Counted from the stretch's first letter, positions 28,653 through 38,380 are shown. The stretch is 64,000 bases of DNA from Oxalobacter sp. (GCA_017524145.1 JAFWUI010000012.1:80468-144467); one strand, 5' to 3'. Notes: generated by a model not told the origin, from the sequence alone. Made by a program: numbers and translations.

Positions 28653-28760
28653 CCGTCATTCTCTCCAAAGCATGGAACCAGCCAACGGCAGTCTGCTTGA
28701 AATTTACGGATTGTCTGGGCAAAATCAATAACCGTCCAAGCATTACCCGGAGAACCAGCC

Positions 28761-29651
28761 ATGCTGTTACAGCCATTGATGGATGCCATGTCCCGCCAGC
28801 AGATCCCTGAAGCGACATTATATGTGATTGGTACGCCAATCGGGAATATCTGCGATATCAGCCTGCGGGCGTTGGCTGTGCTTGATGCCGCAGATGTGGT
28901 GGCGTGTGAGGATACCCGTAATACCCGGGCATTGTTGGGAACCTATGGGCTGGCAAAGCCATTGGTTGCCGCCCATCAGCATAATGAGCGGGAAGTGGCG
29001 CAGCAGTTGATTGTCCGTCTCCAGAAGGGGGAGCGGATTGCACTGGTTTCGGATGCAGGGACACCAGGGGTTTCTGACCCCGGTGCACGGATTGTGGATT
29101 CAGTCCGTGAGGCAGGATGTCATGTGGTGCCGGTTCCTGGACCGTCTGCTGTGGTGACGGCCTTGTCGGCTTCAGGCTTCCCAGATGACGGTTTCAGGTT
29201 TGTTGGATTCCTGCCGACAAAAAACAGCCAGCGGCTGGAAGTCCTGAACAGTCTGAAGGACCAGTCTGCAACATTGGTTTTCTATGAAGCACCGCACCGT
29301 ATCAAAGCTATGCTTGATGCCTTGACAGGTATGTTTGGTCCTGCACGTAGGGTCATGATTGCACGGGAACTGACAAAACTGTTTGAGGAAACCTGGCGGG
29401 GGACACTGTCAGAAGCAGGGGATTGGCTTGCTGGAGACAGCAACCGGATGCGGGGTGAATTTGTGGTGCTGGTTGAAGGTGCCGGAGTGGATGAAGTCTT
29501 GGGAAATGATGAAGAAGTTAAACGGATCCTGGGCATCCTGTTGGAGTCTTTGCCGGTCAGCTCAGCCGTCGCGGTGGCTGTCAGGATAACCGGACAGAAA
29601 AAGAACCATCTCTATAATCTGGCGTTGCAGATGAAGGCGTCAGGTCAATAA
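28761..29651 (+). CDS. rsmI: 16S rRNA (cytidine-1402-2'-O)-methyltransferase
   Basis: This 296-residue tetrapyrrole-methylase-fold enzyme 2'-O-methylates C1402 of 16S rRNA in the ribosomal P site. Family signatures are LYVIGTPIGNICDISLRAL near the N terminus, CEDTRNTRALL, VSDAGTPGVSDPG and VPVPGPSAVVTAL. Several in-frame ATGs (28761, 28779, 28788) lie close together with no strong ribosome site, so the exact start is open by up to nine residues. It is divergent from yraN. Confidence 0.9.
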   Translation: MLLQPLMDAMSRQQIPEATLYVIGTPIGNICDISLRALAVLDAADVVACEDTRNTRALLGTYGLAKPLVAAHQHNEREVAQQLIVRLQKGERIALVSDAGTPGVSDPGARIVDSVREAGCHVVPVPGPSAVVTALSASGFPDDGFRFVGFLPTKNSQRLEVLNSLKDQSATLVFYEAPHRIKAMLDALTGMFGPARRVMIARELTKLFEETWRGTLSEAGDWLAGDSNRMRGEFVVLVEGAGVDEVLGNDEEVKRILGILLESLPVSSAVAVAVRITGQKKNHLYNLALQMKASGQ

Positions 29652-29667
29652 GTCATTGATTTGTCAG

Positions 29668-29686
29668 TGTATTGATAATCATTTTC
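29668..29686. promoter_or_regulatory. Candidate Fur box upstream of flavodoxin/ferredoxin gene
   Basis: The 19 bases match the classical Fur consensus (GATAATGATAATCATTATC) at 15 positions, with GATAATCATT exact in the centre. It lies about 110 bases before the start of the Fe-S flavodoxin-like gene and just after rsmI, a plausible operator position. Iron repression is inferred. Confidence 0.5.
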
Positions 29687-29798
29687 AATTCCCTGTAAAC
29701 AGGGTGGTTTTTCCGCGACATCCTATGGGAAATGATGGAAATGTCTGGATGGGAGTGCTTATACTGGCTGCATGACAATACCTATAAAAGGAGGCATT

Positions 29799-30581
29799 AT
29801 GCAGTTCAGCAAAGCGAGTTTCATCTATTTCAGTGCCACCGGGACAACCCGAAAGATTGTCAGGGCTGTCAAGAATGCACTACCGGTCAGCAAAACCGAT
29901 TACAACCTGTTGCGTAAACCTGTTGAACAGGATATCCAGATTGCCTCGGACAATCTGTTGGTTGCTGCGATGCCTGTTTACAATGGCCGTATTCCAGCTT
30001 TGGCTTCGGAAAGCCTGAAGCGAATGAAAGGGCAAGGTACACCTGCCATTGCGATTGTGGTCTATGGCAACCGCGAATACGACGATGCGTTGCTGGAAGT
30101 GAAGACCATGCTGGAGGAACAGGGGTTCTTTGTCTTGGGCTGTGGCGCTTTCATCGCCCGCCATTCCATTTTCCCGAATGTTGCCAATGAACGTCCTGAT
30201 GCTGATGACCTTGCCCAAGTCAGTGCATTTACGCAGAAGTGTGTGGAGAAACTGGCTGGTATGGTGTCTCCTGATGGTTATGCTGCTCCTGCTGTCAAGG
30301 GCAATATCCCATTCATGCCGTTGAAGACGGTTCCGATGAAACCTTCTTCAGGTGATGACTGCGATTTCTGTGGAATCTGTGAAAAAATCTGCCCAACCAA
30401 GGCGATTGCGATTACAGAGGATGAAATCATCACTGATCCAGACCAATGTATTTCATGTGGCGCCTGCATTACCGTCTGTCCGATTGAAACCAGGCAGTAC
30501 CGGGGGGCAGATTATGAGAAATTCAAAGGCAAGTTCACCGCCCGTTTTGGTGCACGGAAAGAAAACGAAACGTATCTCTGA
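29799..30581 (+). CDS. EFR1-type flavodoxin plus 2x[4Fe-4S] ferredoxin
   Basis: This 260-residue protein starts at ATG 29799, chosen for the GGAGG eight bases before it. Residues ~1-150 form a flavodoxin-like domain with FMN loop FSATGTTRKIV. Residues ~190-240 carry two 4Fe-4S motifs, CDFCGICEKICPTKA and CISCGACITVCPIE. Such fusions serve as electron carriers in anaerobes; the redox partner is unknown. It stands alone, flanked by a Fur-like box and a strong terminator, so it is probably monocistronic and iron-responsive. Confidence 0.85.
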   Translation: MQFSKASFIYFSATGTTRKIVRAVKNALPVSKTDYNLLRKPVEQDIQIASDNLLVAAMPVYNGRIPALASESLKRMKGQGTPAIAIVVYGNREYDDALLEVKTMLEEQGFFVLGCGAFIARHSIFPNVANERPDADDLAQVSAFTQKCVEKLAGMVSPDGYAAPAVKGNIPFMPLKTVPMKPSSGDDCDFCGICEKICPTKAIAITEDEIITDPDQCISCGACITVCPIETRQYRGADYEKFKGKFTARFGARKENETYL

Positions 30582-30596
30582 TCGATTCTTATAAAG

Positions 30597-30633
30597 GAAA
30601 AGCAGGACCGTTTTTTGGCGGTTCCTGCTTTTC
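30597..30633. terminator. Rho-independent terminator, possibly bidirectional
   Basis: The stem AAAAGCAGG-ACCG pairs with CGGT-TCCTGCTTTT around a TTTTTTGG loop. A tracts on one side and T tracts on the other make it usable from both strands: it ends the EFR1-type gene and lies close after the leftward kup. Confidence 0.75.
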
Positions 30634-30662
30634 TATTGGCCAACGGTTTTGATCGCACTCTG

Positions 30663-32542
30663 TCAGATTTCAAGGCGGGTGCCCATCTCGACAACCCGGT
30701 TGGTTGGAATCTGATAGTAGTCGGCAGCACTACGGGCATTCCGGGTAATCCAGATAAACAGATGTTCACGCCAGCGCATCATCAGGGATTTCTTGGAAGG
30801 CATCAATGACAGGCGGGAGACGAAGAACGAGGTCTGCATAGGTCAGAATGGTGTCCTTGCTGTCCGCATTCTTCAAGAATCTGGGGAATGTCCGGATCAT
30901 TCTTGAAACCATAGTGCACGTCAATCATCCAGCAGTTGTTTCCAAAATCGGAAATCTTGATCCGCTCCCACGGCGGAACCCATGGTACATCATGGGTATG
31001 GATAGTCAGGAAATAGACACGTTCATGAATCACCTTGTTATGGGAAAGGTTGTGCAGCAATGCCAAGGGTACCCCATCATTGTCCCGTTTAAGGATGACT
31101 GCCGTGCCAGGTACGCGTTGTGGTGGTGAGATAAACAGGGTTTCTAAGAAATCCTTGAGGGGAACAGCCTGCATCCTCAGGTTCCGTTCAATAATCCGCC
31201 GTCCACGCCGCCAGGTCAGCATCAGGATGAACAGGACTGTTGCCAGTGCTAAGGGGAACCAACCGCCATTGGCGATTTTGATGACATTGGAACTGAACAG
31301 AAAGATGTCACCGATGAAGAAGCAGACAACCAGCAGCAGGGAAATGACAACGTTGCGTTTCCAGTAGTTATGCATCACAAAGAACAGCAGGAGCGTTGTG
31401 ATGGTCATGGTGCCGGTTACTGCAATACCATAGGCACCGGAGAGGTTTTCCGATGAGCCGAAGAGCAGGACAGCAATCAGCACGACCGTCATCTGGAGCC
31501 AGTTGACAGTGGGCATGTAGACCTGCCCGATTTCAGATTCCGAGGTATGTACGACTTTCATACGTGGCAGCAACCCTAAGCCGATTGCCTGACGGGTCAC
31601 AGAAAAAGCCCCTGATATGGTTGCCTGCGATGCCACGACAACTGCAATGGTGGATAAGGCAATCAATGGATAGATGCTCCACGCGCCAAGCTGCTGGAAG
31701 AAAGGGTTCACAATAGCTGCCGGATTGGCAATGAGAAGCCCTCCCTGTCCCATATAGTTGATTGCCAGTGCTGGGAAGACAATAAAGAACCATGCATAGC
31801 GGATTGGCATTGGACCAAAATGCCCCATATCGGCATAGAGGGCCTCAGCCCCTGTCAATGCCAAGACAATGGCACCCAGTGCGATAAAGGCGATACCGGG
31901 GCTGGCCTTGATGAATTTGACGGCAAACCAAGGGTTGATGGCTTGGAGGATGACGGGCGCACGGATGATATTGATGATGCCCATGACTGCCAGGGATGTA
32001 AACCAGAGCAGCATCAACGGCCCCACCCATTTGGCGATGCCTTCGGTCCCTTTGGACTGGACAGAATAAAGGATGACCAAGATGACAATGGCAAGGGGCA
32101 CCACATAAGGCTTGAAGAATGGCGTGGCGACTTCAAAACCTTCCATGGCTGACAAGACAGAAATGGCAGGGGTGATGACACTGTCCCCATAGAACAGGGA
32201 GGCACCGAAAACCCCCATCAACAGCAGGATGCGGTACCAAAGCGGGCGTCCTTTTGGAAGCGAAGTATGGACAAGCGCCAACAGTGCAAGGATGCCGCCT
32301 TCGCCGCGGTTGTCTGCCTTGAGCATCAGATAGACATATTTAAGCCCGACAACCAGGATCAGTCCCCAGATGATGAGCGAGACGATTCCAAGGATGTTTT
32401 CTGGAATCAAGGCAAGACCATTCCCTTCACCAAAGACCGCTTTCATGGTGTAAAGCGGGCTTGTGCCGATATCTCCATAGACAACACCGACTGCTGCAAC
32501 CGTCATGGCAGCCATGCTGTGTTTTGCGGTTTTAAGGGACAA
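30663..32542 (-). pseudogene. kup: Kup potassium transporter with C-terminal frameshift
   Basis: Low-affinity K+:H+ symporter of the inner membrane. Start TTG 32542 (AGGAAGG seven bases ahead) gives MSLKTAKHSMAAMTVAAVG and VVYGDIGTSPLYT, the family N terminus, followed by about 12 membrane spans. Near 30839-30842 the frame breaks: after HHSDL the current frame gives a short unrelated tail ending at 30803. One frame over, the sequence continues [17 protein letters not shown] to [15 protein letters not shown], the expected Kup C terminus, with its stop at 30663. One missing base (CTG ATG to CT ATG) explains it. All membrane spans stay intact, so partial function is possible. A base-call error is the alternative. 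Confidence 0.85.
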
Positions 32543-32865
32543 TGAAATACCTTCCTCTTTCTGGAAAACGACCACAATAGGACAATCTGCATTGAATTGC
32601 AACTAAATGATGCTTAATTTGTGCTAATTGATGCCATTAGAACAGCCTATCTTATCCTGTTCTCATATTTTTCCGAAAAAATGGCTAAAAATGCAAAAAA
32701 GGAATTTTCTAGGGATTTTCTTATGAAAGGCTGAAGGCTTTTGCTCTGCCTGCCGCTGCTTCAAAGACAGTATTTGCAGAACTTGGTTGCACATGATATT
32801 TTCATCTTTTTAAGATTTCTAGAGAAGCAGGGTATTTGCTTTCTCAAACAACAGGAACGGATTCC
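32543..32865. promoter_or_regulatory. Intergenic region between divergent kup and ettA
   Basis: These 323 bases are A/T-rich and hold no convincing gene. TTGCAC (32787-32792), an 18-base spacer and TAAGAT (32811-32816) make a possible rightward promoter for ettA. I see no clear riboswitch or terminator. A kdpF-like or c-di-AMP-type leader for kup was looked for and not seen. Confidence 0.35.
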
Positions 32866-34533
32866 ATGGCTCAATATGTTTTTACTATGAACCGGGTCGG
32901 CAAGGTTGTGCCGCCGAAACGTCAGATTCTGAAAGATATTTCATTGTCCTTTTTCCCTGGGGCAAAGATAGGGGTATTGGGACTTAATGGTGCAGGCAAG
33001 TCCACCCTGCTGAAAATCATGGCGGGTGTGGATACCGATATCTTAGGCGAAGCCCGTCCAATGCCAGGCCTGAAGATTGGCTATATGCCGCAGGAGCCGC
33101 AGCTTGACCCTGAACAGACTGTCCGTGAAGCGGTTGAGTCCGGGCTTGGAGAAGTGCTGGATGCCCAGAAGCAGTTGGATGCCGTCTATGCAGCTTATGC
33201 AGAACCTGATGCGGATTTTGACAAACTGGCAGCGGAACAGGCCCGCCTTGAAGCGATTGTCGCAGCAGGTGATGGCAATAATATCGAGCAGCAGATGGAG
33301 GTTGCGGCTGATGCCTTGCGCCTGCCTCCTTGGGATGCCAAGATTGGTGTGCTTTCAGGTGGCGAGAAACGCCGTGTCGCATTATGCCGTCTGCTGTTGT
33401 CCAAACCGGATATGCTGTTGTTGGACGAACCAACGAACCATCTGGATGCGGAATCGGTGGAATGGCTGGAACAGTTCCTTCACCGTTTCTCGGGCACGGT
33501 TGTTGCGATTACCCATGACCGTTATTTCCTGGACAATGCGGCTGAATGGATCCTGGAACTGGACCGTGGTTATGGGATTCCTTGGAAAGGCAATTACAGC
33601 TCTTGGCTTGACCAGAAGAGCCAGCGCCTGAAGCAGGAGGAACAGAAAGAATCCGCCCGTCAGAAAACCATTGCAAAAGAACTGGAATGGGTGCGTCAGA
33701 ATCCAAAGGGACGGCAGGCAAAGAGCAAAGCCCGTCTGGCACGTTTCAATGAACTGTCTGAATATGAATACCAGAAACGGAATGAAACACAGGAAATCTT
33801 CATTCCTGTGGCAGAACGTCTGGGTAATGATGTGATTGAGTTCAGGCATGTCAGCAAGGGCTTTGGTGACCGTCTGTTGATCGATGACCTGAGTTTCATT
33901 ATTCCTGCTGGTGCGATTGTCGGGGTCATCGGTCCGAACGGTGCCGGTAAATCCACAATGTTCAAGATGATTGCTGGAAAAGAGCAGCCGGATTCCGGGG
34001 AAATCGTCATTGGCAAGACCGTCCGTATGGCAATGGTTGACCAGTCACGTGGATTCCTTTCAGACGACAAGTCTGTCTTCGAGGAAATCAGCGGTGGCAA
34101 TGACTTGATTACTGTCGGCAAGTTTGAGATGCATGCAAGGGCCTATCTGGGACGTTTCAATTTCAAGGGCAGTGACCAGCAGAAGAAAGTGGGAACCCTT
34201 TCTGGCGGTGAACGGGGACGTCTGCATCTTGCAAAGACATTGATGCAGGGTGGCAATGTCCTGTTGCTTGATGAACCATCCAATGACCTGGATGTTGAGA
34301 CCCTCCGTGCGTTGGAGGATGCCCTGCTTGAATTTGCCGGTACGGTGATTGTTGTTTCCCATGACCGTTGGTTCCTGGACAGGATAGCGACCCATATCCT
34401 GGCATTCGAGGGGGATTCACAGGTTACGTTCTTTGAAGGCAATTATCAGGAGTATGAGGCGGATAAACGTAAACGTCTGGGTGAAGCAGCCGCTGCACCG
34501 AAACGCTTGCGTTATAAACCGATTTCCCGCTGA
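32866..34533 (+). CDS. ettA: Energy-dependent translational throttle protein (ABC-F)
   Basis: This 555-residue protein has exactly the usual EttA length. Two ABC domains are present: first Walker A GLNGAGKST with signature LSGGEKRR; second Walker A GPNGAGKST with signature LSGGERGR. They are joined by the charged linker and the Arm insertion near EANGD-equivalent residues. No membrane spans are present. EttA binds the ribosomal E site and gates entry into elongation depending on the ADP/ATP ratio. Start ATG 32866 has AGGAA eight bases upstream. No obvious co-transcribed partner; the mla operon follows after 67 bases. Confidence 0.93.
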   Translation: MAQYVFTMNRVGKVVPPKRQILKDISLSFFPGAKIGVLGLNGAGKSTLLKIMAGVDTDILGEARPMPGLKIGYMPQEPQLDPEQTVREAVESGLGEVLDAQKQLDAVYAAYAEPDADFDKLAAEQARLEAIVAAGDGNNIEQQMEVAADALRLPPWDAKIGVLSGGEKRRVALCRLLLSKPDMLLLDEPTNHLDAESVEWLEQFLHRFSGTVVAITHDRYFLDNAAEWILELDRGYGIPWKGNYSSWLDQKSQRLKQEEQKESARQKTIAKELEWVRQNPKGRQAKSKARLARFNELSEYEYQKRNETQEIFIPVAERLGNDVIEFRHVSKGFGDRLLIDDLSFIIPAGAIVGVIGPNGAGKSTMFKMIAGKEQPDSGEIVIGKTVRMAMVDQSRGFLSDDKSVFEEISGGNDLITVGKFEMHARAYLGRFNFKGSDQQKKVGTLSGGERGRLHLAKTLMQGGNVLLLDEPSNDLDVETLRALEDALLEFAGTVIVVSHDRWFLDRIATHILAFEGDSQVTFFEGNYQEYEADKRKRLGEAAAAPKRLRYKPISR

Positions 34534-34600
34534 GTAAAGCTGGTAAAGTTGCAAAAAGTTTCAGTTTTCTGCGGGTGCGGGCTTAGAATAAAAGGCTGGT

Positions 34601-35425
34601 ATGGCAAAAATGGATGGTACTGTGTCCAATATCGCTGAAATACATGACCTTGCCTTTGGCTATGGCGAGCGGATGATTCTTTCTGACCTGGATATGGTTT
34701 TCCCGAAGGGGAAAGTCATTGCTGTTATGGGCATTTCTGGATCAGGCAAGACAACCATTCTCCGGTTGCTGGGTGGACTGGTTACTCCTCAGAAGGGAGA
34801 AGTGTTCATTAACGGGGAGCGTCTGGAAACCCATGATACGGCGAAGCTTTACCGTCAGCGCCGCCAGATGGGCATGCTTTTCCAGCATGGGGCGCTGTTT
34901 ACAGACCTTTCCGTTTTTGACAATGTGGCTTTCCCTTTGCGTGAACAGACGGATCTGCCGGAAGAACTGATTCATGACCTTGTCCTGATGAAGCTTGATG
35001 CAGTCGGTCTGCGCAGTGCCGCATGGCTGATGCCATCAGAGGTTTCAGGGGGGATGGCAAGGCGTGTCGCCCTTGCCCGTGCCATTGCACTTGATCCACA
35101 GTTGATCCTGTATGATGAACCTTTCACTGGCTTGGATCCGATTTCCATGGGCGTGACTTCGAACCTGATCAGGCGGCTGAACGATGTCCTCCAGTCTACA
35201 ACGGTTTTGGTCTCGCATGATGTCCCCGAGACTTTCTCGATTGCTGATTATGTTTATTTCCTGTCTGGCGGCAAAATCCTTGCGCATGGAACCCCTGCGG
35301 AAATGGAGCAGTCTTCGGATCCTTTTGTCCATCAGTTTGTCCATGCAGAAATGGATGGACCGGTGGCATTCCACTATCCCGGTCAGCCGATGGCGGTTGA
35401 CCTTGGTATGGAGAAGGCATCATGA
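34601..35425 (+). CDS. mlaF: Phospholipid transport ATP-binding protein MlaF
   Basis: This 274-residue ABC ATPase of the Mla system moves phospholipids between inner and outer membrane. Walker A GISGSGKT, Q-loop region MGMLFQHGALFTDLSVFDNV, signature VSGGMARR and Walker B LILYDEPFTGLD are all intact. The gene overlaps mlaE by four bases (ATGA). Order mlaF-E-D-A-C-B is typical of Burkholderiales, with MlaA encoded inside the operon. Confidence 0.95.
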   Translation: MAKMDGTVSNIAEIHDLAFGYGERMILSDLDMVFPKGKVIAVMGISGSGKTTILRLLGGLVTPQKGEVFINGERLETHDTAKLYRQRRQMGMLFQHGALFTDLSVFDNVAFPLREQTDLPEELIHDLVLMKLDAVGLRSAAWLMPSEVSGGMARRVALARAIALDPQLILYDEPFTGLDPISMGVTSNLIRRLNDVLQSTTVLVSHDVPETFSIADYVYFLSGGKILAHGTPAEMEQSSDPFVHQFVHAEMDGPVAFHYPGQPMAVDLGMEKAS

Positions 35426-36195
35426 ATATGCTGGCAGAACTGGGGTATAAAGCCCGGCAGACAGTCTCGAGCATCGGTTATGCAACAAGACTCTTCCTGT
35501 CGGTGGTGCAGGCTTTCTTCCAGGTGCTTGCAAGGCCACGCCTGGTTATCGACCAGATTTTCTATATCGGCAACAGGTCGCTCATCATCATTACTGTTTC
35601 AGGGCTGTTTGTCGGTTTTGTCTTAGGGCTCCAGGGATATTATGTATTGGTGCGCTATGGCTCGGAACAGGCCTTGGGCATTCTGGTTGCACTGGCACTG
35701 GTCCGTGAGCTGGGACCGGTTGTGACGGCTCTGTTGTTTGCTGGACGTGCCGGGACTTCCCTGACTGCTGAGATTGGGTTGATGAAGGCTGGAGAACAGC
35801 TGACTGCCATGGAAATGATGGCAGTCAATCCAGTCAAACGTATCTTGGCACCCCGCTTCTGGGCGGGCGTCTTTTCCATGCCGTTGCTCGCAATCCTTTT
35901 CAATGCTGCCGGTATCATCGGCGGCTATATTGTCGGCGTAACGCTGATTGGTGTGGATGAAGGGGCTTTCTGGTCGCAGATGCAGGAAGGTGTCGATATC
36001 TGGGATGATATCGGCAATGGCATTGTCAAGAGTATTGTATTTGGTTTTGCCGTAACCTTCATGGCACTGTTCCAAGGGTATGAGTCCAGGGCGACCCCTG
36101 AAGGGGTTTCTGGAGCGACTACCCGGACAGTGGTGCTTTCATCATTATTGATTCTATGGCTGGATTTCATTATGACAGCCTTGATGTTTAATTGA
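35422..36195 (+). CDS. mlaE: Phospholipid ABC transporter permease MlaE
   Basis: This 257-residue inner-membrane permease has five or six hydrophobic segments. The family signature is around LVRELGPVVTALLFAGRAGT and SLTAEIGLMKAGEQLTAMEMM. It pairs with MlaF (ATPase), MlaD and MlaB in the inner-membrane complex. Translation is coupled to mlaF by the ATGA overlap. Confidence 0.95.
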   Translation: MNMLAELGYKARQTVSSIGYATRLFLSVVQAFFQVLARPRLVIDQIFYIGNRSLIIITVSGLFVGFVLGLQGYYVLVRYGSEQALGILVALALVRELGPVVTALLFAGRAGTSLTAEIGLMKAGEQLTAMEMMAVNPVKRILAPRFWAGVFSMPLLAILFNAAGIIGGYIVGVTLIGVDEGAFWSQMQEGVDIWDDIGNGIVKSIVFGFAVTFMALFQGYESRATPEGVSGATTRTVVLSSLLILWLDFIMTALMFN

Positions 36196-36217
36196 TTTTT
36201 TTCAGATAAGCTTGGTT

Positions 36218-36246
36218 TTGCTCTTGAATCTTTAAGTCTTTATAAT
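36218..36246 (+). promoter_or_regulatory. Predicted sigma-70 promoter before mlaD
   Basis: TTGCTC (36218-36223), a 17-base spacer and a perfect TATAAT (36241-36246) lie in the 96-base gap between mlaE and mlaD. This suggests an internal promoter giving extra mlaDACB transcripts. Confidence 0.5.
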
Positions 36247-36291
36247 GGGGACTGGATTTATCTGATGCTTAAGTAGAGATTAGAGGTAACT

Positions 36292-36765
36292 ATGCAACGT
36301 AAGTCCTTTGACATCTGGGTTGGGCTTTTCGTCCTCTTGGGTGCCGTTGCGCTCCTGTTCCTTGCCCTGAAGGCAGGCAACATGAGTTCCTTTTCGTTTG
36401 AGAACACCTATTCCGTCAAGGCCAAGTTCAGCAATATCGGTGGTCTGAAACCCCGTGCACCGGTCAAGAGCGCAGGCGTGGTTGTTGGCCGTGTTGCTGA
36501 CATCTCTTTCGACAATAAGGATTACCGCGCTGTTGTTACGCTTGAATTGCAGCAGAAATATGCTTTTCCCAAAGATGGTACCAGCGCCAAGATCCTGACT
36601 GCCGGTCTGCTTGGAGAACAGTATATCGGTCTTGAGATTGAGCCTGGCGACCCATCCGTTGAACATCCAAACCTGGTTGCCGGAGATGAGATTGTCAGGT
36701 CTGAAGACGCCATGGTGCTGGAGAAACTGATTGATGCCCTTATCGCATCAAAAGCCAGTGAATGA
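36292..36765 (+). CDS. mlaD: MCE-domain phospholipid-binding protein MlaD
   Basis: This 157-residue protein has an N-terminal membrane anchor (~8-28, DIWVGLFVLLGAVALLFLAL) and one MCE domain (~38-118, YSVKAKFSNIGGLKPRAPVK and ILTAGLLGEQYIGLEIEPG). It forms the hexameric periplasmic ring through which phospholipids pass to MlaFE. The ribosome site GAGGTAACT precedes the start. The C-terminal region is short, as in other betaproteobacteria. Confidence 0.93.
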   Translation: MQRKSFDIWVGLFVLLGAVALLFLALKAGNMSSFSFENTYSVKAKFSNIGGLKPRAPVKSAGVVVGRVADISFDNKDYRAVVTLELQQKYAFPKDGTSAKILTAGLLGEQYIGLEIEPGDPSVEHPNLVAGDEIVRSEDAMVLEKLIDALIASKASE

Positions 36766-36776
36766 AGGGAGTCCCA

Positions 36777-37739
36777 ATGAAACACCTTGTCAAGCCATTG
36801 ATTGCCATTGCAGCAGTGTTGCCCCTGATGGCGGGTCAAGCTATGGCAGAGCCCTCTGGCGAAGGGCAGGTTGCTAAAACTGAACAGACTGCTGAACAAG
36901 CTGTGTCTGGAACACCGGATACCTTTGAAGGTTACAACCGTGCTATGTTCGCTTTCAACGAAGCGTTTGATGACTATATCTTCAGACCCGTTGCAAAAGG
37001 TTATACGAAAGTGGTTCCGGAACCTGCCCGTAACGGCGTGACCAATTTCTTTGGCAATATCCGTGATGTCTGGTATGCCGCCAACCATTTTATGCAAGGC
37101 AATGCTGAACGGGGGGTCAAGGATCTTGCCCGTGTGACTGCAAATACGATTTTTGGTATTGCCGGGCTGATGGATGTGGCGACCACAATGGGTATTGAGA
37201 AAGAAAAAGCCGATTTCGGTCAGACGCTGGGTATCTGGGGAGTCGGGTCCGGTCCATATGTTGTCTTGCCGATCTTGGGGGATTCTACAGTCAGGGATAC
37301 GGTTGCGTTGCCGGCTGAATGGTATGGCGATCCGTGGTCTTATGTACGCAAGATCCGCGTCCGCAATGTCGGTATTGTCCTACGTGCAGTCAATTACCGT
37401 GCGAATATGCTGGATGCTTCCGATTTTGTCGATGAAGTGGCTCTGGACAAGTACGAATTCAGAAGGGATGCTTACCTGCAGCGCCGGCAGGCGATGATTG
37501 AAGGGAAATCTACGGCGGCATGGGAAACACAGGCTTCTGACCCATTCATCAATCCGGCGGCTGATATGAAAGGGGTGAAGGCGCCAGAGACAGTGGCTCC
37601 AGCTCCGGCTCCGGCAGGAATGCCTGGACCATCAGCGCCACCACAGGCAGAACCGCCTGCTGCTGCGCCTGCGAAAGCGGTTGAGACAACGGCTCCTGCC
37701 CAAGTGCCTGCTCCTGCACCTGCAGAACAGACGAAATGA
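36777..37739 (+). CDS. mlaA: MlaA/VacJ family outer-membrane phospholipid protein
   Basis: This 320-residue protein starts at ATG 36777 (GGGAG upstream). The first ~23 residues are a signal peptide ending AGQAMA|EP, without a lipobox Cys, whereas E. coli MlaA is a lipoprotein. The MlaA core spans ~45-240: YNRAMFAFNEAFDDYIFRPV, RGVKDLARVTANTIFGIAGL and DFGQTLGIWGVGSGPYVVLP. A Pro/Ala-rich tail of ~80 residues follows, like a flexible tether. MlaA removes misplaced phospholipid from the outer leaflet and passes it to MlaC. Confidence 0.9.
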   Translation: MKHLVKPLIAIAAVLPLMAGQAMAEPSGEGQVAKTEQTAEQAVSGTPDTFEGYNRAMFAFNEAFDDYIFRPVAKGYTKVVPEPARNGVTNFFGNIRDVWYAANHFMQGNAERGVKDLARVTANTIFGIAGLMDVATTMGIEKEKADFGQTLGIWGVGSGPYVVLPILGDSTVRDTVALPAEWYGDPWSYVRKIRVRNVGIVLRAVNYRANMLDASDFVDEVALDKYEFRRDAYLQRRQAMIEGKSTAAWETQASDPFINPAADMKGVKAPETVAPAPAPAGMPGPSAPPQAEPPAAAPAKAVETTAPAQVPAPAPAEQTK

Positions 37740-37764
37740 TTGCATTGTATTTAGAGGATAGAAA

Positions 37765-38364
37765 ATGAAAAGTATCAAACAATGGTTTTTGGCGTTGACA
37801 GCTTTGGTGCTGTTCGCTTTCACTTCCATAGCGCAGGCTCAGACACCAGATGGTGTCATCAATGCAATCAAACAGAGCGTGCTTTCTGCTGCGAGCGGTT
37901 CTCCCAGGGGGTTGTCGGCTGGACAGATCAACAGTCTTGTCCGTAACAGCATTGCGCCGTATGTTGATTTTGAAGCAGCTGCTTCGGTCGCTTGCGGCCA
38001 GTATTGGTATCAGGCTTCCGACAGTCAGAAGAGGCGTATCACGGCTGAATTCAAAGAGCTGCTGATCCGTTCTTATTCCAAGGCTTTGGGCAAGGTCAAC
38101 AGCAGGACGAAAATGGATGTTTATCCTGCCCAATACAACAGCAATAATACAGCGACGGTTACTGCACGCATCAACAATAATGGGACCAGTACGCCGCTGC
38201 ACTTTGGCCTGACGGCAAATTCTGGCAGTTGGAAGATTTTTGATGCGAATGTTGCCAATATCTGGCTGATTTCTTCTTCATTCAAAACCCAGTTCACGGG
38301 CATTATCCGGAAATCCGGTATTGATGGCCTGATTGCCAATCTGGCAAAGAAGAACGGTCATTGA
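37765..38364 (+). CDS. mlaC: Periplasmic phospholipid carrier MlaC
   Basis: This 199-residue protein has a signal peptide (WFLALTALVLFAFTSIAQA|Q). The MlaC/Ttg2D fold is seen in YVDFEAAASVACGQYWYQAS and in ELLIRSYSKALGK, and the C-terminal IWLISSSFKTQF resembles the family end. It ferries lipid between MlaA and MlaD. It is 25 bases downstream of mlaA. Confidence 0.92.
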   Translation: MKSIKQWFLALTALVLFAFTSIAQAQTPDGVINAIKQSVLSAASGSPRGLSAGQINSLVRNSIAPYVDFEAAASVACGQYWYQASDSQKRRITAEFKELLIRSYSKALGKVNSRTKMDVYPAQYNSNNTATVTARINNNGTSTPLHFGLTANSGSWKIFDANVANIWLISSSFKTQFTGIIRKSGIDGLIANLAKKNGH

Positions 38365-38380
38365 CAGGAATGGGGACTGC

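Noticed and set aside
28653-28760. RNase P RNA or other RNA gene between yraN and rsmI
   Set aside because: The gap is only 108 bases and shows no RNase P core elements; it is too short.
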